Assembly: GCA_036656615.1 (NCBI GenBank)
Contig: JAVXHY010000005.1
Location: 1-64,000, forward strand
DNA from: CAUPWF01 sp036656615
GTDB taxonomy: Bacteria; Bacillota; Clostridia; Lachnospirales; Lachnospiraceae
Direction of reading: 5' to 3'
Length of the DNA: 64,000 nucleotides
Shown here piece after piece: positions 50,719 to 60,460 of this stretch. How positions within the stretch are numbered: the stretch's first letter is position 1; every line of letters begins with the position of its first letter. The notes beneath the pieces are model-generated. The model did not search any database. It saw only the letters and a program-made list of their open reading frames with translations, and had not been told where the DNA came from. Made by a program: the position numbers and the translations under genes.

Positions 50719-51488
50719 TATCATTTGTAGGAGCAGGACCAGGAGCCAAGGATTTAATTACTCTGCGTGGATATCGGTTATTACAAGAAGCAGATGTGAT
50801 TATATATGCGGGCTCTCTTGTAAACCCGGAACTATTAGAAAGCAAAAAGCAATCATGCAGCGTATATAATAGTGCATACATGACCTTGGAAGAGGTTATG
50901 AAAGTCATGATAGTGGCAGAACAAGAAGGTAAGAAAGTGATACGACTTCATACAGGTGATCCTTGTATCTATGGAGCGATAAAAGAACAGATGGATGAAT
51001 TGGAAAAGCAAAAGATTGCCTATGAAATATGCCCAGGAGTTAGTTCTTTTTGTGGAGCTGCTGCTGCATTAAAGGCAGAATATACGCTTCCGAATGTGTC
51101 TCAATCGGTGGTGATTACTAGAATGGAAGGCCGGACACCGGTTCCTTCTAAAGAATCGATCCAAAGCTTTGCAGCCCATCAGGCTACTATGGTCATTTTC
51201 CTAAGTACAGGAATGTTGTCTGAATTGCAGGTACAATTAGTGGAAGGTGGATATGCAGCAGATACTCCAGCAGCCATTGTTTATAAAGCCACTTGGCCGG
51301 AGGAAGCGGTATATCATTGTCAGATTGAATCATTGGCCCAAACGGCAATGGAACACCATATTACGAAGACGGCATTGATTGTGGTGGGACGTATTCTTGA
51401 TACAGAGTATGAACGTTCCGAATTATATAACCCAGCATTTACAACGGAATTTCGAGAAGCGGTACGATATGGCAAAGAATCTGACTAG
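50715..51488 (+). CDS. cbiF: Cobalt-precorrin-4 C11-methyltransferase
   Basis: CbiF methylates C-11. The 257-residue tetrapyrrole methylase begins MISFVGAGPGAKDLITLRGY and has VIYAGSLVNPELLE, RLHTGDPCIYGAIKEQMDEL and PGVSSFCGAAAALKAEYTLP, matching CbiF/CobM. It starts in the cbiL stop codon with AAGGAGGAG upstream, and precedes cbiH by 18 bp. Confidence 0.93.
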   Translation: MISFVGAGPGAKDLITLRGYRLLQEADVIIYAGSLVNPELLESKKQSCSVYNSAYMTLEEVMKVMIVAEQEGKKVIRLHTGDPCIYGAIKEQMDELEKQKIAYEICPGVSSFCGAAAALKAEYTLPNVSQSVVITRMEGRTPVPSKESIQSFAAHQATMVIFLSTGMLSELQVQLVEGGYAADTPAAIVYKATWPEEAVYHCQIESLAQTAMEHHITKTALIVVGRILDTEYERSELYNPAFTTEFREAVRYGKESD

Positions 51489-51506
51489 AAGAAGGAGCAT
51501 GCTTAA

Positions 51507-52250
51507 ATGAATAAAATATATGTAGTGGGAATTGGACCTGGAGCCTATGAACAAATGACATTAAAAGCAGTACAGGCATTGGAAAGCTGCCAAATAATTA
51601 TAGGTTATACGGTATATGTGGATTTAGTCAGAGCGCACTTTCCGGGAAAGATATTTTTGACGACACCAATGACAAAAGAAGTAGAACGCTGTAAGATGGC
51701 ATTTGAAGAAGCCAAAAAGGGAAACCGTGTAGCAATGATTTGCAGTGGAGATGCTGGAGTTTATGGAATGGCAGGTTTGATGTATGAAGTGGGAGTGGAT
51801 TTCCCAGATATTGAACTTGAAATCGTAGCCGGGATTACGGCTGCTTTGGCGGGTGCAGCTGTGCTTGGAGCACCGTTGATTCATGATTTTGCACTCATTA
51901 GTCTAAGTGACTTAATGACACCTTGGGAAAAGATTGAGAAAAGACTTCGTCTTGCCTCACAGGCAGATTTTGTGATTTGTCTTTATAATCCTTCCAGTAA
52001 GAAGAGAACGGAATATCTGCAAAAAGCCTGTGATATCTTATTAGAAGATAAAGCAATGGATACTCCTTGTGGTACAGTACACCATATTGGAAGAGAAGGG
52101 GAACAAGCTTTCGTCATGACCTTAGGTGAATTGAGAAATACCCAGGTGGATATGTTTACCACTGTATTTATTGGAAATGAACAGACGAAAAAGTTGACCT
52201 GTAATCAAGACTTAAAAATGGTAACACCAAGAGGATATGCCCATGTGTAA
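51507..52250 (+). CDS. cbiH: Cobalt-precorrin-3B C17-methyltransferase
   Basis: CbiH performs the C-17 methylation and ring contraction. The 247-residue protein has IYVVGIGPGAYEQMTLKAVQ, MICSGDAGVYGMAGLMYEVG, EIVAGITAALAGAAVLGAPL then LIHDFALISLSDLMTPWEKI, and FVICLYNPSSKKRTEYLQKA, all diagnostic of CbiH/CobJ. ATG follows AGAAGGAGCATG. It overlaps the cbiET start by 8 bp. Confidence 0.94.
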   Translation: MNKIYVVGIGPGAYEQMTLKAVQALESCQIIIGYTVYVDLVRAHFPGKIFLTTPMTKEVERCKMAFEEAKKGNRVAMICSGDAGVYGMAGLMYEVGVDFPDIELEIVAGITAALAGAAVLGAPLIHDFALISLSDLMTPWEKIEKRLRLASQADFVICLYNPSSKKRTEYLQKACDILLEDKAMDTPCGTVHHIGREGEQAFVMTLGELRNTQVDMFTTVFIGNEQTKKLTCNQDLKMVTPRGYAHV

Positions 52251-53454
52251 ACAAAAAACAAGAATTGATGTAGTAGGAATTGGTATGGGTACAAAAGGTA
52301 CCATTACTTCAGAAGTAGAACAAGCCATTCAGAGCTGTGACTGTATTATTGGGGCAAAGCGTATGCTAGAAACTCTTCGCACCTATGAAAAGGAAATGTA
52401 TACCTCTTATTGCCCAGAAGAGATTCTGACATTTATTCAGCAAACATCGGATTATCATCACATTGTTATTGCATTGTCAGGAGATGTGGGATTTTATAGT
52501 GGTGCAAAGAAATTATTAGTATTGCTGGAGGCATTAGAAGATTGTCAAGTCTTTGTACACCCTGGAATTTCATCGGTTGTTTACTTGGCAGCAAAGCTTT
52601 TGGTACCTTGGGAAGATGCGGAATTGGTAAGTCTCCACGGAACCTACCGTAACCTGATCCATACAGTGGTGCATCATCGAAAAACATTTGTTTTACTGGG
52701 TGATTCACGTATTGGAATCAGAATCTGTGAAAAATTGAAGTATTATGATTTCCCTGATTTACAGATTTTTATAGGAAGTCGTTTATCCTATGAAGATGAA
52801 CGTATTGTATCTAAGACGGTAAGTCAGCTTCAGCCAGAGGACTTTGAAGATTTAGCTGTTGCATTTATAGATAACCCTTATCCAGATGCTGCAGCGACCA
52901 AGCATCTGTCAGATGAGGATTTTATCCGAGGTGCCGTACCTATGACAAAAGAAGAAATCAGAACGGTGAATATTGCTAAGTTAAGATTAGAAAAGGATTC
53001 CGTGGTATATGATGTAGGAGCAGGAACTGGTTCGATTTCCATTGAAGCAGCGATTCAAGATGGCAGCATTATGGTATATGCTATTGAAAAGAATCCAAAT
53101 GGCATTGCCTTAATTAAAGAAAACAAGCACAAATTCAAAGCGGATAACTTAGAAATTATTGAGGGAAAAGCACCAGAAGCTTTAAGAGAACTTCCAGCGC
53201 CAACTCATGTGTTTATAGGAGGCAGCTCTGGAAATTTACGAGAAATCATTCAATTGGTAAAAGAAAAGAATCCCTCGGTACGATTAGTGATGAATGCAAT
53301 TTCACTTGAAACTATAGCGGAGGTTATGGCTTGTATAGAAGAGGGATTATTGGTGAATCCAGATCTGATTCAAATGTCTGTATCCAAATCTAAGAACATG
53401 GGAAATCATCATTTAATGATGGGTGAGAATCCAATTTATATTATCAGCTGTTAA
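52243..53454 (+). CDS. cbiET: CbiE-CbiT fusion (C5,15-methyltransferase/C12-decarboxylase)
   Basis: One 403-residue protein carries both activities acting on cobalt-precorrin-7 and -6B. CbiE is residues 1 to about 200 (IDVVGIGMGTKGTITSEVEQ; ALSGDVGFYSGAKKLL; HPGISSVVYLAAKLLVPWED). CbiT is about 215-400 (IRTVNIAKLRLEKDSVVYDV then GAGTGSISIEAA; THVFIGGSSGNLREIIQLVK). ATG 52,243 is preferred to 52,237 because GAGGA lies at 52,231. CobL-like fusions are common; this is the same order. Confidence 0.92.
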   Translation: MCKQKTRIDVVGIGMGTKGTITSEVEQAIQSCDCIIGAKRMLETLRTYEKEMYTSYCPEEILTFIQQTSDYHHIVIALSGDVGFYSGAKKLLVLLEALEDCQVFVHPGISSVVYLAAKLLVPWEDAELVSLHGTYRNLIHTVVHHRKTFVLLGDSRIGIRICEKLKYYDFPDLQIFIGSRLSYEDERIVSKTVSQLQPEDFEDLAVAFIDNPYPDAAATKHLSDEDFIRGAVPMTKEEIRTVNIAKLRLEKDSVVYDVGAGTGSISIEAAIQDGSIMVYAIEKNPNGIALIKENKHKFKADNLEIIEGKAPEALRELPAPTHVFIGGSSGNLREIIQLVKEKNPSVRLVMNAISLETIAEVMACIEEGLLVNPDLIQMSVSKSKNMGNHHLMMGENPIYIISC

Positions 53455-53470
53455 GGAGGGAAGAACCGGG

Positions 53471-54853
53471 ATGAATCTACCTAGAATTATGATTGCAGGA
53501 ATGGCAAGTGGGAGTGGGAAGACTATCATTACCTGTGGCTTACTGCAAGCATTTAAGAATCAAAAAATCATGCCGGTCTCCAGCAAATGTGGACCGGATT
53601 ATATCGATCCCATGTTTCATGGCAAAGTATTAGGGATTCCTTCTAATAATTTAGATGCTTTTTTTTGTAGTGAAGAGGATATCCTGCATCTTTTTAGCAA
53701 ACATGCATGTCATGCAGATATTGCAGTGATAGAAGGAGTTATGGGCTACTATGATGGATATGCACTTTCCACTTGGAAAGGTAGTTCCTATGATATTGCC
53801 AGAATTACCAAAACACCAGTATTGTTAGTCATACCATGCAAAGGAATGGGATTATCCATTATTCCGATTATAAAAGGGATGATAGACTTTCAGAAAGACA
53901 GTCAGATTCAGGGAATCATATTAAATGGAATTACTGGTAAGCTTTATGTAAAATTAAAAGAAATCATAGAACAAGAATTACCAATTAAAGTATGTGGTTA
54001 TCTTCCAAAACTTTCACAGATTCAAATTGAAAGCAGACATTTAGGTCTTATTACTCCTGGGGAAATCAGCCAGATGAAGGAACAAATAGAAGAGTTGGGC
54101 AGACAGATTTTACAGTGCTTTGATTTAGATGTTATTTTGAAGATTGCAGGAAATGCACCAAGGTTAGAACTACCACAAGAAGAGATGAAGCAAGAAGACA
54201 CTAAAACAGAGGAGCAAGAGAAAAGACCGCGAATCGGCGTTGCCTATGATCAGGCATTTTGCTTCTATTATAGGGATAATTTGGAATTATTGGAATCTAT
54301 GGGTTGTGAATTAATTTATTTTAGTCCATTAAGTGAGGAAGCACTTCCACGGAACTTACAGGGACTTCTTTTTGGTGGTGGTTACCCAGAACTTTACGCA
54401 GCACAGCTTTCAGCAAATCAATCCATGAGAACCTGTATCTATCAGGCATTACAATCAGGAGTCTATTGCCTGGCAGAGTGTGGAGGGTTTATGTATTTGC
54501 AGGAAACCATGGAAGATGAAGAAAAAGAGGTACATCAAATGGTGGGATATTTGAAAGGACATTCTTATAAAACCCAGCATTTGGTGCGATTTGGATATAT
54601 AGAATTAGAAGCGAAACAGGATAACTTTCTTCAGAGTCAAGGGGAAAGAATCAAAGGGCATGAGTTTCATTATTGGGACAGTACCAATCCGGGAAGTGAT
54701 TATCATGGGGTGAAACCAATGAAAAATAAAAGCTTTGATTGCTGTCAGGTGTCGGATCATGTATTTGCAGGATATCCTCATTTATATTATGATTCAAATA
54801 AGGCATGGATACAACAATTTGTTGAACAATGCAAAAGGAGGATGGGACAATGA
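53471..54853 (+). CDS. cbiA: Cobyrinic acid a,c-diamide synthase
   Basis: CbiA amidates carboxylates a and c with ATP and glutamine. ATG 53,471 starts the P-loop region (IMIAGMASGSGKTIITCGLL); the frame is open to 53,423 inside cbiET. The 460-residue protein has SSKCGPDYIDPMFHGKVLG, an N-terminal ATPase part (1 to about 240), an acidic linker (about 235-250), and a class I glutaminase-like domain (FGGGYPELYAAQLSANQSMR; CLAECGGFMYLQETME with the nucleophile Cys). GGAGG lies 12 bases upstream. It overlaps cobS by ATGA. Confidence 0.93.
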   Translation: MNLPRIMIAGMASGSGKTIITCGLLQAFKNQKIMPVSSKCGPDYIDPMFHGKVLGIPSNNLDAFFCSEEDILHLFSKHACHADIAVIEGVMGYYDGYALSTWKGSSYDIARITKTPVLLVIPCKGMGLSIIPIIKGMIDFQKDSQIQGIILNGITGKLYVKLKEIIEQELPIKVCGYLPKLSQIQIESRHLGLITPGEISQMKEQIEELGRQILQCFDLDVILKIAGNAPRLELPQEEMKQEDTKTEEQEKRPRIGVAYDQAFCFYYRDNLELLESMGCELIYFSPLSEEALPRNLQGLLFGGGYPELYAAQLSANQSMRTCIYQALQSGVYCLAECGGFMYLQETMEDEEKEVHQMVGYLKGHSYKTQHLVRFGYIELEAKQDNFLQSQGERIKGHEFHYWDSTNPGSDYHGVKPMKNKSFDCCQVSDHVFAGYPHLYYDSNKAWIQQFVEQCKRRMGQ

Positions 54854-55608
54854 ATCTGATACAATCCTTTTTCATTGCATTTTCCATGTATTCAAAGATT
54901 CCTATGCCTCGTGTTTCTTGGAATGAGAAAAATATGGAATATGCCTTTTGTTTTTTTCCATGGATAGGGTGCGTAATTGGTATCACTATTTGGGGGGCTG
55001 GCAGCTGCCTTTCTTACCTGGAAGTTACACCTGTCTTTTTTTCTGTTTGTATGACGGTTATTCCGATTCTGATTACCGGTGGTATTCATATGGATGGATT
55101 TCTGGATACGATAGATGCATTAAGTTCTTATGGAGAGCAGGAAAAAAAATTAGCAATTCTAAAAGACCCTCATGCAGGAGCTTTTGCAATAATTGGATGT
55201 GGTGTGTATTTATTATGGAGTATTGGAATCTGGTCAGAGGCTTTACCACAAGTATTGCCAATGATTGCCTGTGAATATGCATTGTCTCGAACATTAAGCG
55301 GGCTGAGTATGGTACGTTTTAGGCTTGCAAAGAATACTGGACTGGCGGCGGCCTTTCAAGATGGTGCCAAAAGACGAAAAGTAGGAATTGTTATGCTGAT
55401 TTACTTGGTCCTTATTGTTTTGATTATGAGTGGTATACATCTATTTTTAACGCTGTTTGTAGTTGGATTTGCAATGCTTTGTTATCGATACTATCGAACA
55501 ATTAGTTATAAAAAGTTTGGTGGAATTACGGGAGATCTAGCAGGTTATTTTCTACAGATTTGTGAACTCGGTATGATAACAATTACGATAATTGGAGCAA
55601 AACTATGA
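54850..55608 (+). CDS. cobS: Adenosylcobinamide-GDP ribazoletransferase (cobalamin synthase)
   Basis: CobS joins adenosylcobinamide-GDP to alpha-ribazole in the membrane. ATG 54,850 lies in the cbiA stop with AAAGGAGG upstream. The 252-residue protein has about six membrane segments and family motifs SMYSKIPMPRVSW, GGIHMDGFLDTIDALSSYG, ILKDPHAGAFAIIGCGVYLL and FGGITGDLAGYFLQICELGM. It overlaps cobC by ATGA. Confidence 0.93.
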   Translation: MNLIQSFFIAFSMYSKIPMPRVSWNEKNMEYAFCFFPWIGCVIGITIWGAGSCLSYLEVTPVFFSVCMTVIPILITGGIHMDGFLDTIDALSSYGEQEKKLAILKDPHAGAFAIIGCGVYLLWSIGIWSEALPQVLPMIACEYALSRTLSGLSMVRFRLAKNTGLAAAFQDGAKRRKVGIVMLIYLVLIVLIMSGIHLFLTLFVVGFAMLCYRYYRTISYKKFGGITGDLAGYFLQICELGMITITIIGAKL

Positions 55609-56204
55609 TGAAATTAATATTTATCCGCCATTTTAAAACCAAAGGAAATCAAGAAAGACGATACGTAGGAGTTACAGATGAGTCCATAGAACAACCATGG
55701 CTGTGCCATCAAAAAAACAAGGAATCCTTTGAGTATCCCAAGGTAGAATGTGTGATAGTAAGTCCAAAGAAACGATGTTTGGAAACGGCACAATATCTGT
55801 ATCCCAATTGTGTTCCAATGGTCATAAAGGCATTCGAAGAGTGTGATTTTGGTGATTTTGAGTACAAGAATCATGAGGAATTAGAACAAGATATTCGATA
55901 TCAGAAGTGGGTAGATTCCAATGGACAATTACCATTCCCAAATGGAGAAAGCCGGGAAATATTTCAAGATCGTTGTGTAGAAGCCTTTTGTCATATCATA
56001 AGCCAACTAATCGAAGATCATATTCAATCAGTAGCTTTTGTAGTTCATGGGGGCACCATTATGTCTATTATGGAAGCCTTTGGATATCCACATAAAGAAT
56101 ATTTTGACTGGCAAGTAGAAAATGGCCATGGGTTTATGGGGTGGCTCAACGAAAACCAGTGGAAGCAAGGGAATAAGATGGTAGAAGAGGAGTGTACCTT
56201 ATGA
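55605..56204 (+). CDS. cobC: Alpha-ribazole phosphatase-type histidine phosphatase
   Basis: A 199-residue phosphoglycerate-mutase-fold protein expected to dephosphorylate alpha-ribazole phosphate or adenosylcobalamin phosphate. The catalytic His is in FIRHFKTKGNQERRYVGVTD, where the usual RHG glycine is Phe; VSPKKRCLETAQYL, FEECDFGDFEYKN and the second His (VVHGGTIMSIM) are intact. Cluster position next to cobS supports the CobC assignment. It overlaps cbiB by 4 bp. Confidence 0.85.
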   Translation: MMKLIFIRHFKTKGNQERRYVGVTDESIEQPWLCHQKNKESFEYPKVECVIVSPKKRCLETAQYLYPNCVPMVIKAFEECDFGDFEYKNHEELEQDIRYQKWVDSNGQLPFPNGESREIFQDRCVEAFCHIISQLIEDHIQSVAFVVHGGTIMSIMEAFGYPHKEYFDWQVENGHGFMGWLNENQWKQGNKMVEEECTL

Positions 56205-57160
56205 TATCATTAGCAGCATGTGTAACCGGATTTATATTGGACATGATATTTGGAGATCCGAGATGGCTTTATCATCCGGTAAGACTGATTGGACATTTGA
56301 TTCAGGTATTAGAACAGGGTCTTAGACATATTACAAAAAAATCGAAAAAGGGGCAAGTAGCAGCTGGATTTGTTATGTGGATCATTGTCGTGGTGATTTC
56401 AGCTGGAATTCCATTTTGGGTCTTATATGAAGCAGAGAAAATCAGTCCTTGGTTTTATTATGGGATTGCAAGCTTTTGGTGCTATCAGTTAATTGCGGCC
56501 AAGTCTCTAAAGCAAGAAAGTATGAAGGTCTATGAAGAATTAGAAAAAAAAGATTTAGCTGGAGCAAGACAAGCGGTAGCCATGATTGTGGGAAGGGATA
56601 CGAAGGAGTTATCAGACACTGGAATTATAAAAGCAGCGGTAGAAACGGTAGCGGAAAATACTACGGATGGGGTGGTAGCTCCTTTATTTTATATGTTGAT
56701 CGGTGGGGTACCTCTTGCCTTCTTTTATAAAGCGGTGAATACGATGGATTCTATGGTGGGTTATAAAAATGATACGTATTTATACTTTGGGCGGATTCCA
56801 GCTCAACTAGACGATGTGTTTAGTTTTATTCCGGCTAGAATTGCAGCTTATGGGATGATGGCTGCTTCTTATTTCCTGAAATTAGACTGGAGAAATGCAT
56901 ACCGTGTTTATCAGCGGGATCGATTTAACCATGCAAGCCCCAATGCAGCACAGACAGAATCCGTATGTGCCGGAGCATTAGGCATTCAGCTTGCTGGAGA
57001 TGCGTATTATTTTGGTCAATTATATAAGAAGGAAACCATTGGAGATAACGTGCACATGGTTGTTTCGGAAGATATTAAAAGAGTGAATCAATTGATGTAT
57101 CGAACGGCATGGATTTCTATATTTATATTGAGCATTATGAAAGTAATAATTCAGATATAA
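56201..57160 (+). CDS. cbiB: Adenosylcobinamide-phosphate synthase
   Basis: CbiB attaches aminopropanol (or its phosphate) to adenosylcobyric acid at the membrane. ATG 56,201 lies in the cobC stop, nine bases after AGAGGAG; an upstream GTG (56,192) sits against that site. The 319-residue protein has about four membrane segments and family motifs FGDPRWLYHPVRLIGHLIQV, AETVAENTTDGVVAPLFYML, NTMDSMVGYKNDTYLYFGRI and SPNAAQTESVCAGALGIQLA. It is followed by a 69-bp gap before cobD. Confidence 0.93.
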   Translation: MISLAACVTGFILDMIFGDPRWLYHPVRLIGHLIQVLEQGLRHITKKSKKGQVAAGFVMWIIVVVISAGIPFWVLYEAEKISPWFYYGIASFWCYQLIAAKSLKQESMKVYEELEKKDLAGARQAVAMIVGRDTKELSDTGIIKAAVETVAENTTDGVVAPLFYMLIGGVPLAFFYKAVNTMDSMVGYKNDTYLYFGRIPAQLDDVFSFIPARIAAYGMMAASYFLKLDWRNAYRVYQRDRFNHASPNAAQTESVCAGALGIQLAGDAYYFGQLYKKETIGDNVHMVVSEDIKRVNQLMYRTAWISIFILSIMKVIIQI

Positions 57161-57229
57161 TCAAAAGTTTATCGTAATCCGTAGGTATCATGGGAACAAA
57201 CAGATATCAAACAGAAAGGGGAACATACA

Positions 57230-58339
57230 ATGCAGCATATACATGGTGGAGATGTCTATACCAATGAAACGAAAGTGGATTTTTCTGCAAATATTAATCC
57301 TTGTGGTCCCACACCATTTATGATAGAGTCGCTTACAAAATGTCTACATCTGGTGGGCAATTATCCCGATGTACAATGTATGAAATTACGATTGGGTATT
57401 GCAAAAAAAGAGCAGGTACCATTGGAATATGTTACTTGTGGAAATGGGGCGGCAGATATTATATTTTCGTTGGTACTGGCTTGTAAACCTAAGAAAGCAT
57501 TGATTATTGCTCCTACTTTTGCAGAATATGAACAAGCACTTACCACAGTGAATTGCCAAGTGGAATTTTATGAATTAAAAGAAGAGGAAGACTTTCAATT
57601 GACTTCACGTTATTTAGAGTATTTGACAGAGGAGTTAGATATGATATTCTTATGTTCACCTAACAACCCTGTAGGAAATACAATTTCAAAGGATTTGCTC
57701 ATTCGCATATTGAAACGATGTGAAGAAAAACATATTATGTTTGTGTTAGATGAGTGTTTTGTAGATTTTTTAAATGATTACGCAGATCAGACCATGACGG
57801 CGTATTTAGAGAAGTATTCACAGTTATTTATCTTGAAAGCATTTACCAAGATGCATGCAATACCGGGAGTTCGTTTGGGATATGGATTGTCAGGCGATTT
57901 AAAAGTAATCAAGAAATTAGAACGGATGCGACAGCCCTGGAATGTGTCTTTGATTGCTCAGGAAGCAGGGCTGGCGGCACTTGAGGAATATGATTTTGAA
58001 GAAATGACCAGAACCTATATCAAGGAACAGAGAACTTATTTGAAGAAGGAATTCAAGCGTATCAAGGTACAATTTTATGAGCCAGAAGCAAATTTTATAT
58101 TCTTGAAAAGTAAATATGATTTGTATGAATTATTGAAGAATCGAGGTATTTTGATTCGAGACTGCAGTAATTATAGAGGTCTTGCCAAAGGTTATTATCG
58201 GATAGCAGTGAAGAAAAAAGAGCAGAATGAAACATTGATACAGACAATAGAAGCATTATATCTGCAAGAAGAAATAAAGGGAGGTGGCAAAGATGGCAAA
58301 GCCAATTATGATATTGGGAACCATGTCAAATGTAGGTAA
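57230..58339 (+). CDS. cobD: Threonine-phosphate decarboxylase-type aminotransferase
   Basis: A PLP enzyme (369 residues) that supplies the aminopropanol phosphate for CbiB. It has IHGGDVYTNETKVDFSANIN at the N-terminus, CSPNNPVGNTISKDLL, the Asp in LDECFVDFLNDY, the PLP Lys in FILKAFTKMHAIPGVRLGYG and the C-terminal Arg region. The C-terminal tail, about 20 residues, is basic and overlaps cbiP by 47 bp. AGAAAGGGGAAC precedes ATG 57,230. No promoter was seen in the 69-bp gap upstream. Confidence 0.9.
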   Translation: MQHIHGGDVYTNETKVDFSANINPCGPTPFMIESLTKCLHLVGNYPDVQCMKLRLGIAKKEQVPLEYVTCGNGAADIIFSLVLACKPKKALIIAPTFAEYEQALTTVNCQVEFYELKEEEDFQLTSRYLEYLTEELDMIFLCSPNNPVGNTISKDLLIRILKRCEEKHIMFVLDECFVDFLNDYADQTMTAYLEKYSQLFILKAFTKMHAIPGVRLGYGLSGDLKVIKKLERMRQPWNVSLIAQEAGLAALEEYDFEEMTRTYIKEQRTYLKKEFKRIKVQFYEPEANFIFLKSKYDLYELLKNRGILIRDCSNYRGLAKGYYRIAVKKKEQNETLIQTIEALYLQEEIKGGGKDGKANYDIGNHVKCR

Positions 58340-59831
58340 AAGTCTGCTGGTAGGCGGACTTTGCAGGATATTTAAGCAAGATGGGTATAAAGTAGCGCCT
58401 TTTAAATCACAGAATATGGCCCTTAATTCCTTTATTACAAAAGAAGGCTTGGAAATGGGACGAGCCCAGGTCATGCAGGCTGAGGCGGCGGGAATTGAAC
58501 CTTGTGTATGTATGAATCCTATTTTGTTAAAACCAACTAGTGACACGGGTTCTCAAGTAATTATAAATGGAGAAGTTAGTGAAGTTCTATCGGGAGCTGC
58601 ATATTATCAGAAGAAGAAAACATATATTCCAATCATTATGGAGGCTTATCACCAACTAGATGAGGACTATGATATTATTGTAATTGAAGGAGCGGGAAGT
58701 CCGGCAGAAATCAATTTGAGGGAAGAAGATATTGTAAATATGGGGATGGCAAAAATGGCAAATGCACCAGCACTGTTAGTTGGAGATATTGATCGTGGTG
58801 GTGTATTTGCACAGATGGTTGGCACGATGGAACTTCTAGAAGAGACAGAGAAGACATTTATTAAAGGTATGGTCATTAATAAATTTCGTGGGGATAGAGC
58901 TATTTTGGAACCGGGTCTGCGTATGTTGGAAGATAAGACAAAGATACCCGTCCAAGGCGTGATACCATATGTTCACCTCGATATTGATGATGAAGATAGT
59001 CTAAGTGAACGATTGGGAAAGAAGAACAAAATAGGATTGGTAGAGATTGCCGTTATTCGATTCCCTAGAATTTCAAATTTTACAGATTGTAATGTCTTGG
59101 AATATTTGGATGAAGTTTCCTTGTATTATGTATCTAGTCCCACAGAATTTGGCAATCCGGATATGGTGATTCTTCCTGGTACAAAGAATACCATGCATGA
59201 TTTATCTTGGCTTAGAAAGACTGGATTGGAGCGGAAGATTTTACAGCATGCAAAGTCCGGAAAGACGATTTTTGGTATCTGTGGAGGATATCAGATGTTG
59301 GGAGAAGTTCTAAGTGACCCATATGGGGTGGAAGAAAAAGGAACCATGAAAGGACTAGGACTTTTACCTATTACAACCACATTTGAATTGTCGAAAAATC
59401 GTACTAGAGTTCGTGGTAGATTTCAACAGGTAGAAGGTATTTTCAAGCAGTTGTCTGGAGTTCTTATGGAGGGATATGAAATCCACATGGGAGTTTCAAC
59501 AAGAGCGGATTCCAAGGAGGCTCTAGTTTCTCTAACGGATATGATGGAGGATAAAGCAACGTGTAATTGTAAGCTAGACGGAGCAAGCAGGGGAAATGTA
59601 TATGGCTCTTATGTGCATGGGATTTTCGATGAATCACAGGTCGCAAATACCATGGTCAATGCCTTGCTAGAAGCAAAAGGATATCATAGAGAACAGGTAA
59701 AAGCATTTGATTTACAGACTTATAAAGAAACACAATATAATTTATTGGCAGATATCATTCGAGAAAATGTAGATATGAAGGAAATTTATCGAATTTTAGA
59801 GGAGGGGATGTCAGAGTGCAAGAAATCGTAG
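58293..59831 (+). CDS. cbiP: Cobyric acid synthase
   Basis: CbiP amidates the b, d, e and g carboxylates. ATG 58,293 is chosen since GGGAGGTGG (58,280-58,288) is its site; a GTG at 58,284 lies in that site. The 512-residue protein has PIMILGTMSNVGKSLLVGGL (P-loop), FKSQNMALNSFITKEGLEMG, EGAGSPAEINL, LVGDIDRGGVFAQMVGT, and a glutaminase domain with Cys in TIFGICGGYQMLGEVL and His in GSYVHGIFD. It overlaps cbiC by 16 bp. Confidence 0.94.
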   Translation: MAKPIMILGTMSNVGKSLLVGGLCRIFKQDGYKVAPFKSQNMALNSFITKEGLEMGRAQVMQAEAAGIEPCVCMNPILLKPTSDTGSQVIINGEVSEVLSGAAYYQKKKTYIPIIMEAYHQLDEDYDIIVIEGAGSPAEINLREEDIVNMGMAKMANAPALLVGDIDRGGVFAQMVGTMELLEETEKTFIKGMVINKFRGDRAILEPGLRMLEDKTKIPVQGVIPYVHLDIDDEDSLSERLGKKNKIGLVEIAVIRFPRISNFTDCNVLEYLDEVSLYYVSSPTEFGNPDMVILPGTKNTMHDLSWLRKTGLERKILQHAKSGKTIFGICGGYQMLGEVLSDPYGVEEKGTMKGLGLLPITTTFELSKNRTRVRGRFQQVEGIFKQLSGVLMEGYEIHMGVSTRADSKEALVSLTDMMEDKATCNCKLDGASRGNVYGSYVHGIFDESQVANTMVNALLEAKGYHREQVKAFDLQTYKETQYNLLADIIRENVDMKEIYRILEEGMSECKKS

Positions 59832-60460
59832 AATTTGAGCATGTATTACCAAGGGAAATTGAATCTAGAAGTTTTGAAATTATTACACAAGAATTGGGAA
59901 ATCACATATTAAATGAAGAACAAGAGGATGTGATTAAACGTGTGATTCATACCTCTGCTGATTTTGATTATGCGGATACCTTATGTTTTTCAGAGACGTC
60001 CATTGCACAGGGGTTAGAGGCACTTCAAAATGGTGCTTCCATTGTGACTGATACACAAATGGTCAAGGCGGGAATTCACAAGAAATCATTAACTAAATTC
60101 GGCGGTCAGGTGTATTGTTTTATTGGTGATGAAGATGTTGCAATCCATGCAAAAGAAAAGAAAACTACCAGATCATCGGCAAGTATGGATAAGGCGGTAT
60201 CCTTGGATGAAGATCTAATTATTGCAGTAGGCAATGCCCCAACAGCCCTGATTCGTCTTTATGAGTTAATAAAAGAAGGAGTTTTGACACCCAAATTAGT
60301 AATTGGTGTTCCGGTTGGATTCGTGAATGTGGTTTGGGCAAAGGAACTAATTATGACGGCAGGAGTACCTTATATTGTTGCAAAAGGAAGAAAAGGCGGA
60401 AGCAATATAGCAGCAGCTATTTGCAATGCCCTACTCTATAAATTAGATAAGGAAAGATAA
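59816..60460 (+). CDS. cbiC: Cobalt-precorrin-8 methylmutase
   Basis: CbiC moves the C-11 methyl to C-12, giving cobyrinic acid. GTG 59,816 follows GAGGAGGGG. The 214-residue protein has EIESRSFEIITQELG, the catalytic His in VIKRVIHTSADFDYADTL, GASIVTDTQMVKAGI, AVGNAPTALIRLYELI and GVPVGFVNVVWAKELI, all family hallmarks. It overlaps cbiP, and hemC starts immediately after its stop. Confidence 0.94.
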   Translation: MQEIVEFEHVLPREIESRSFEIITQELGNHILNEEQEDVIKRVIHTSADFDYADTLCFSETSIAQGLEALQNGASIVTDTQMVKAGIHKKSLTKFGGQVYCFIGDEDVAIHAKEKKTTRSSASMDKAVSLDEDLIIAVGNAPTALIRLYELIKEGVLTPKLVIGVPVGFVNVVWAKELIMTAGVPYIVAKGRKGGSNIAAAICNALLYKLDKER

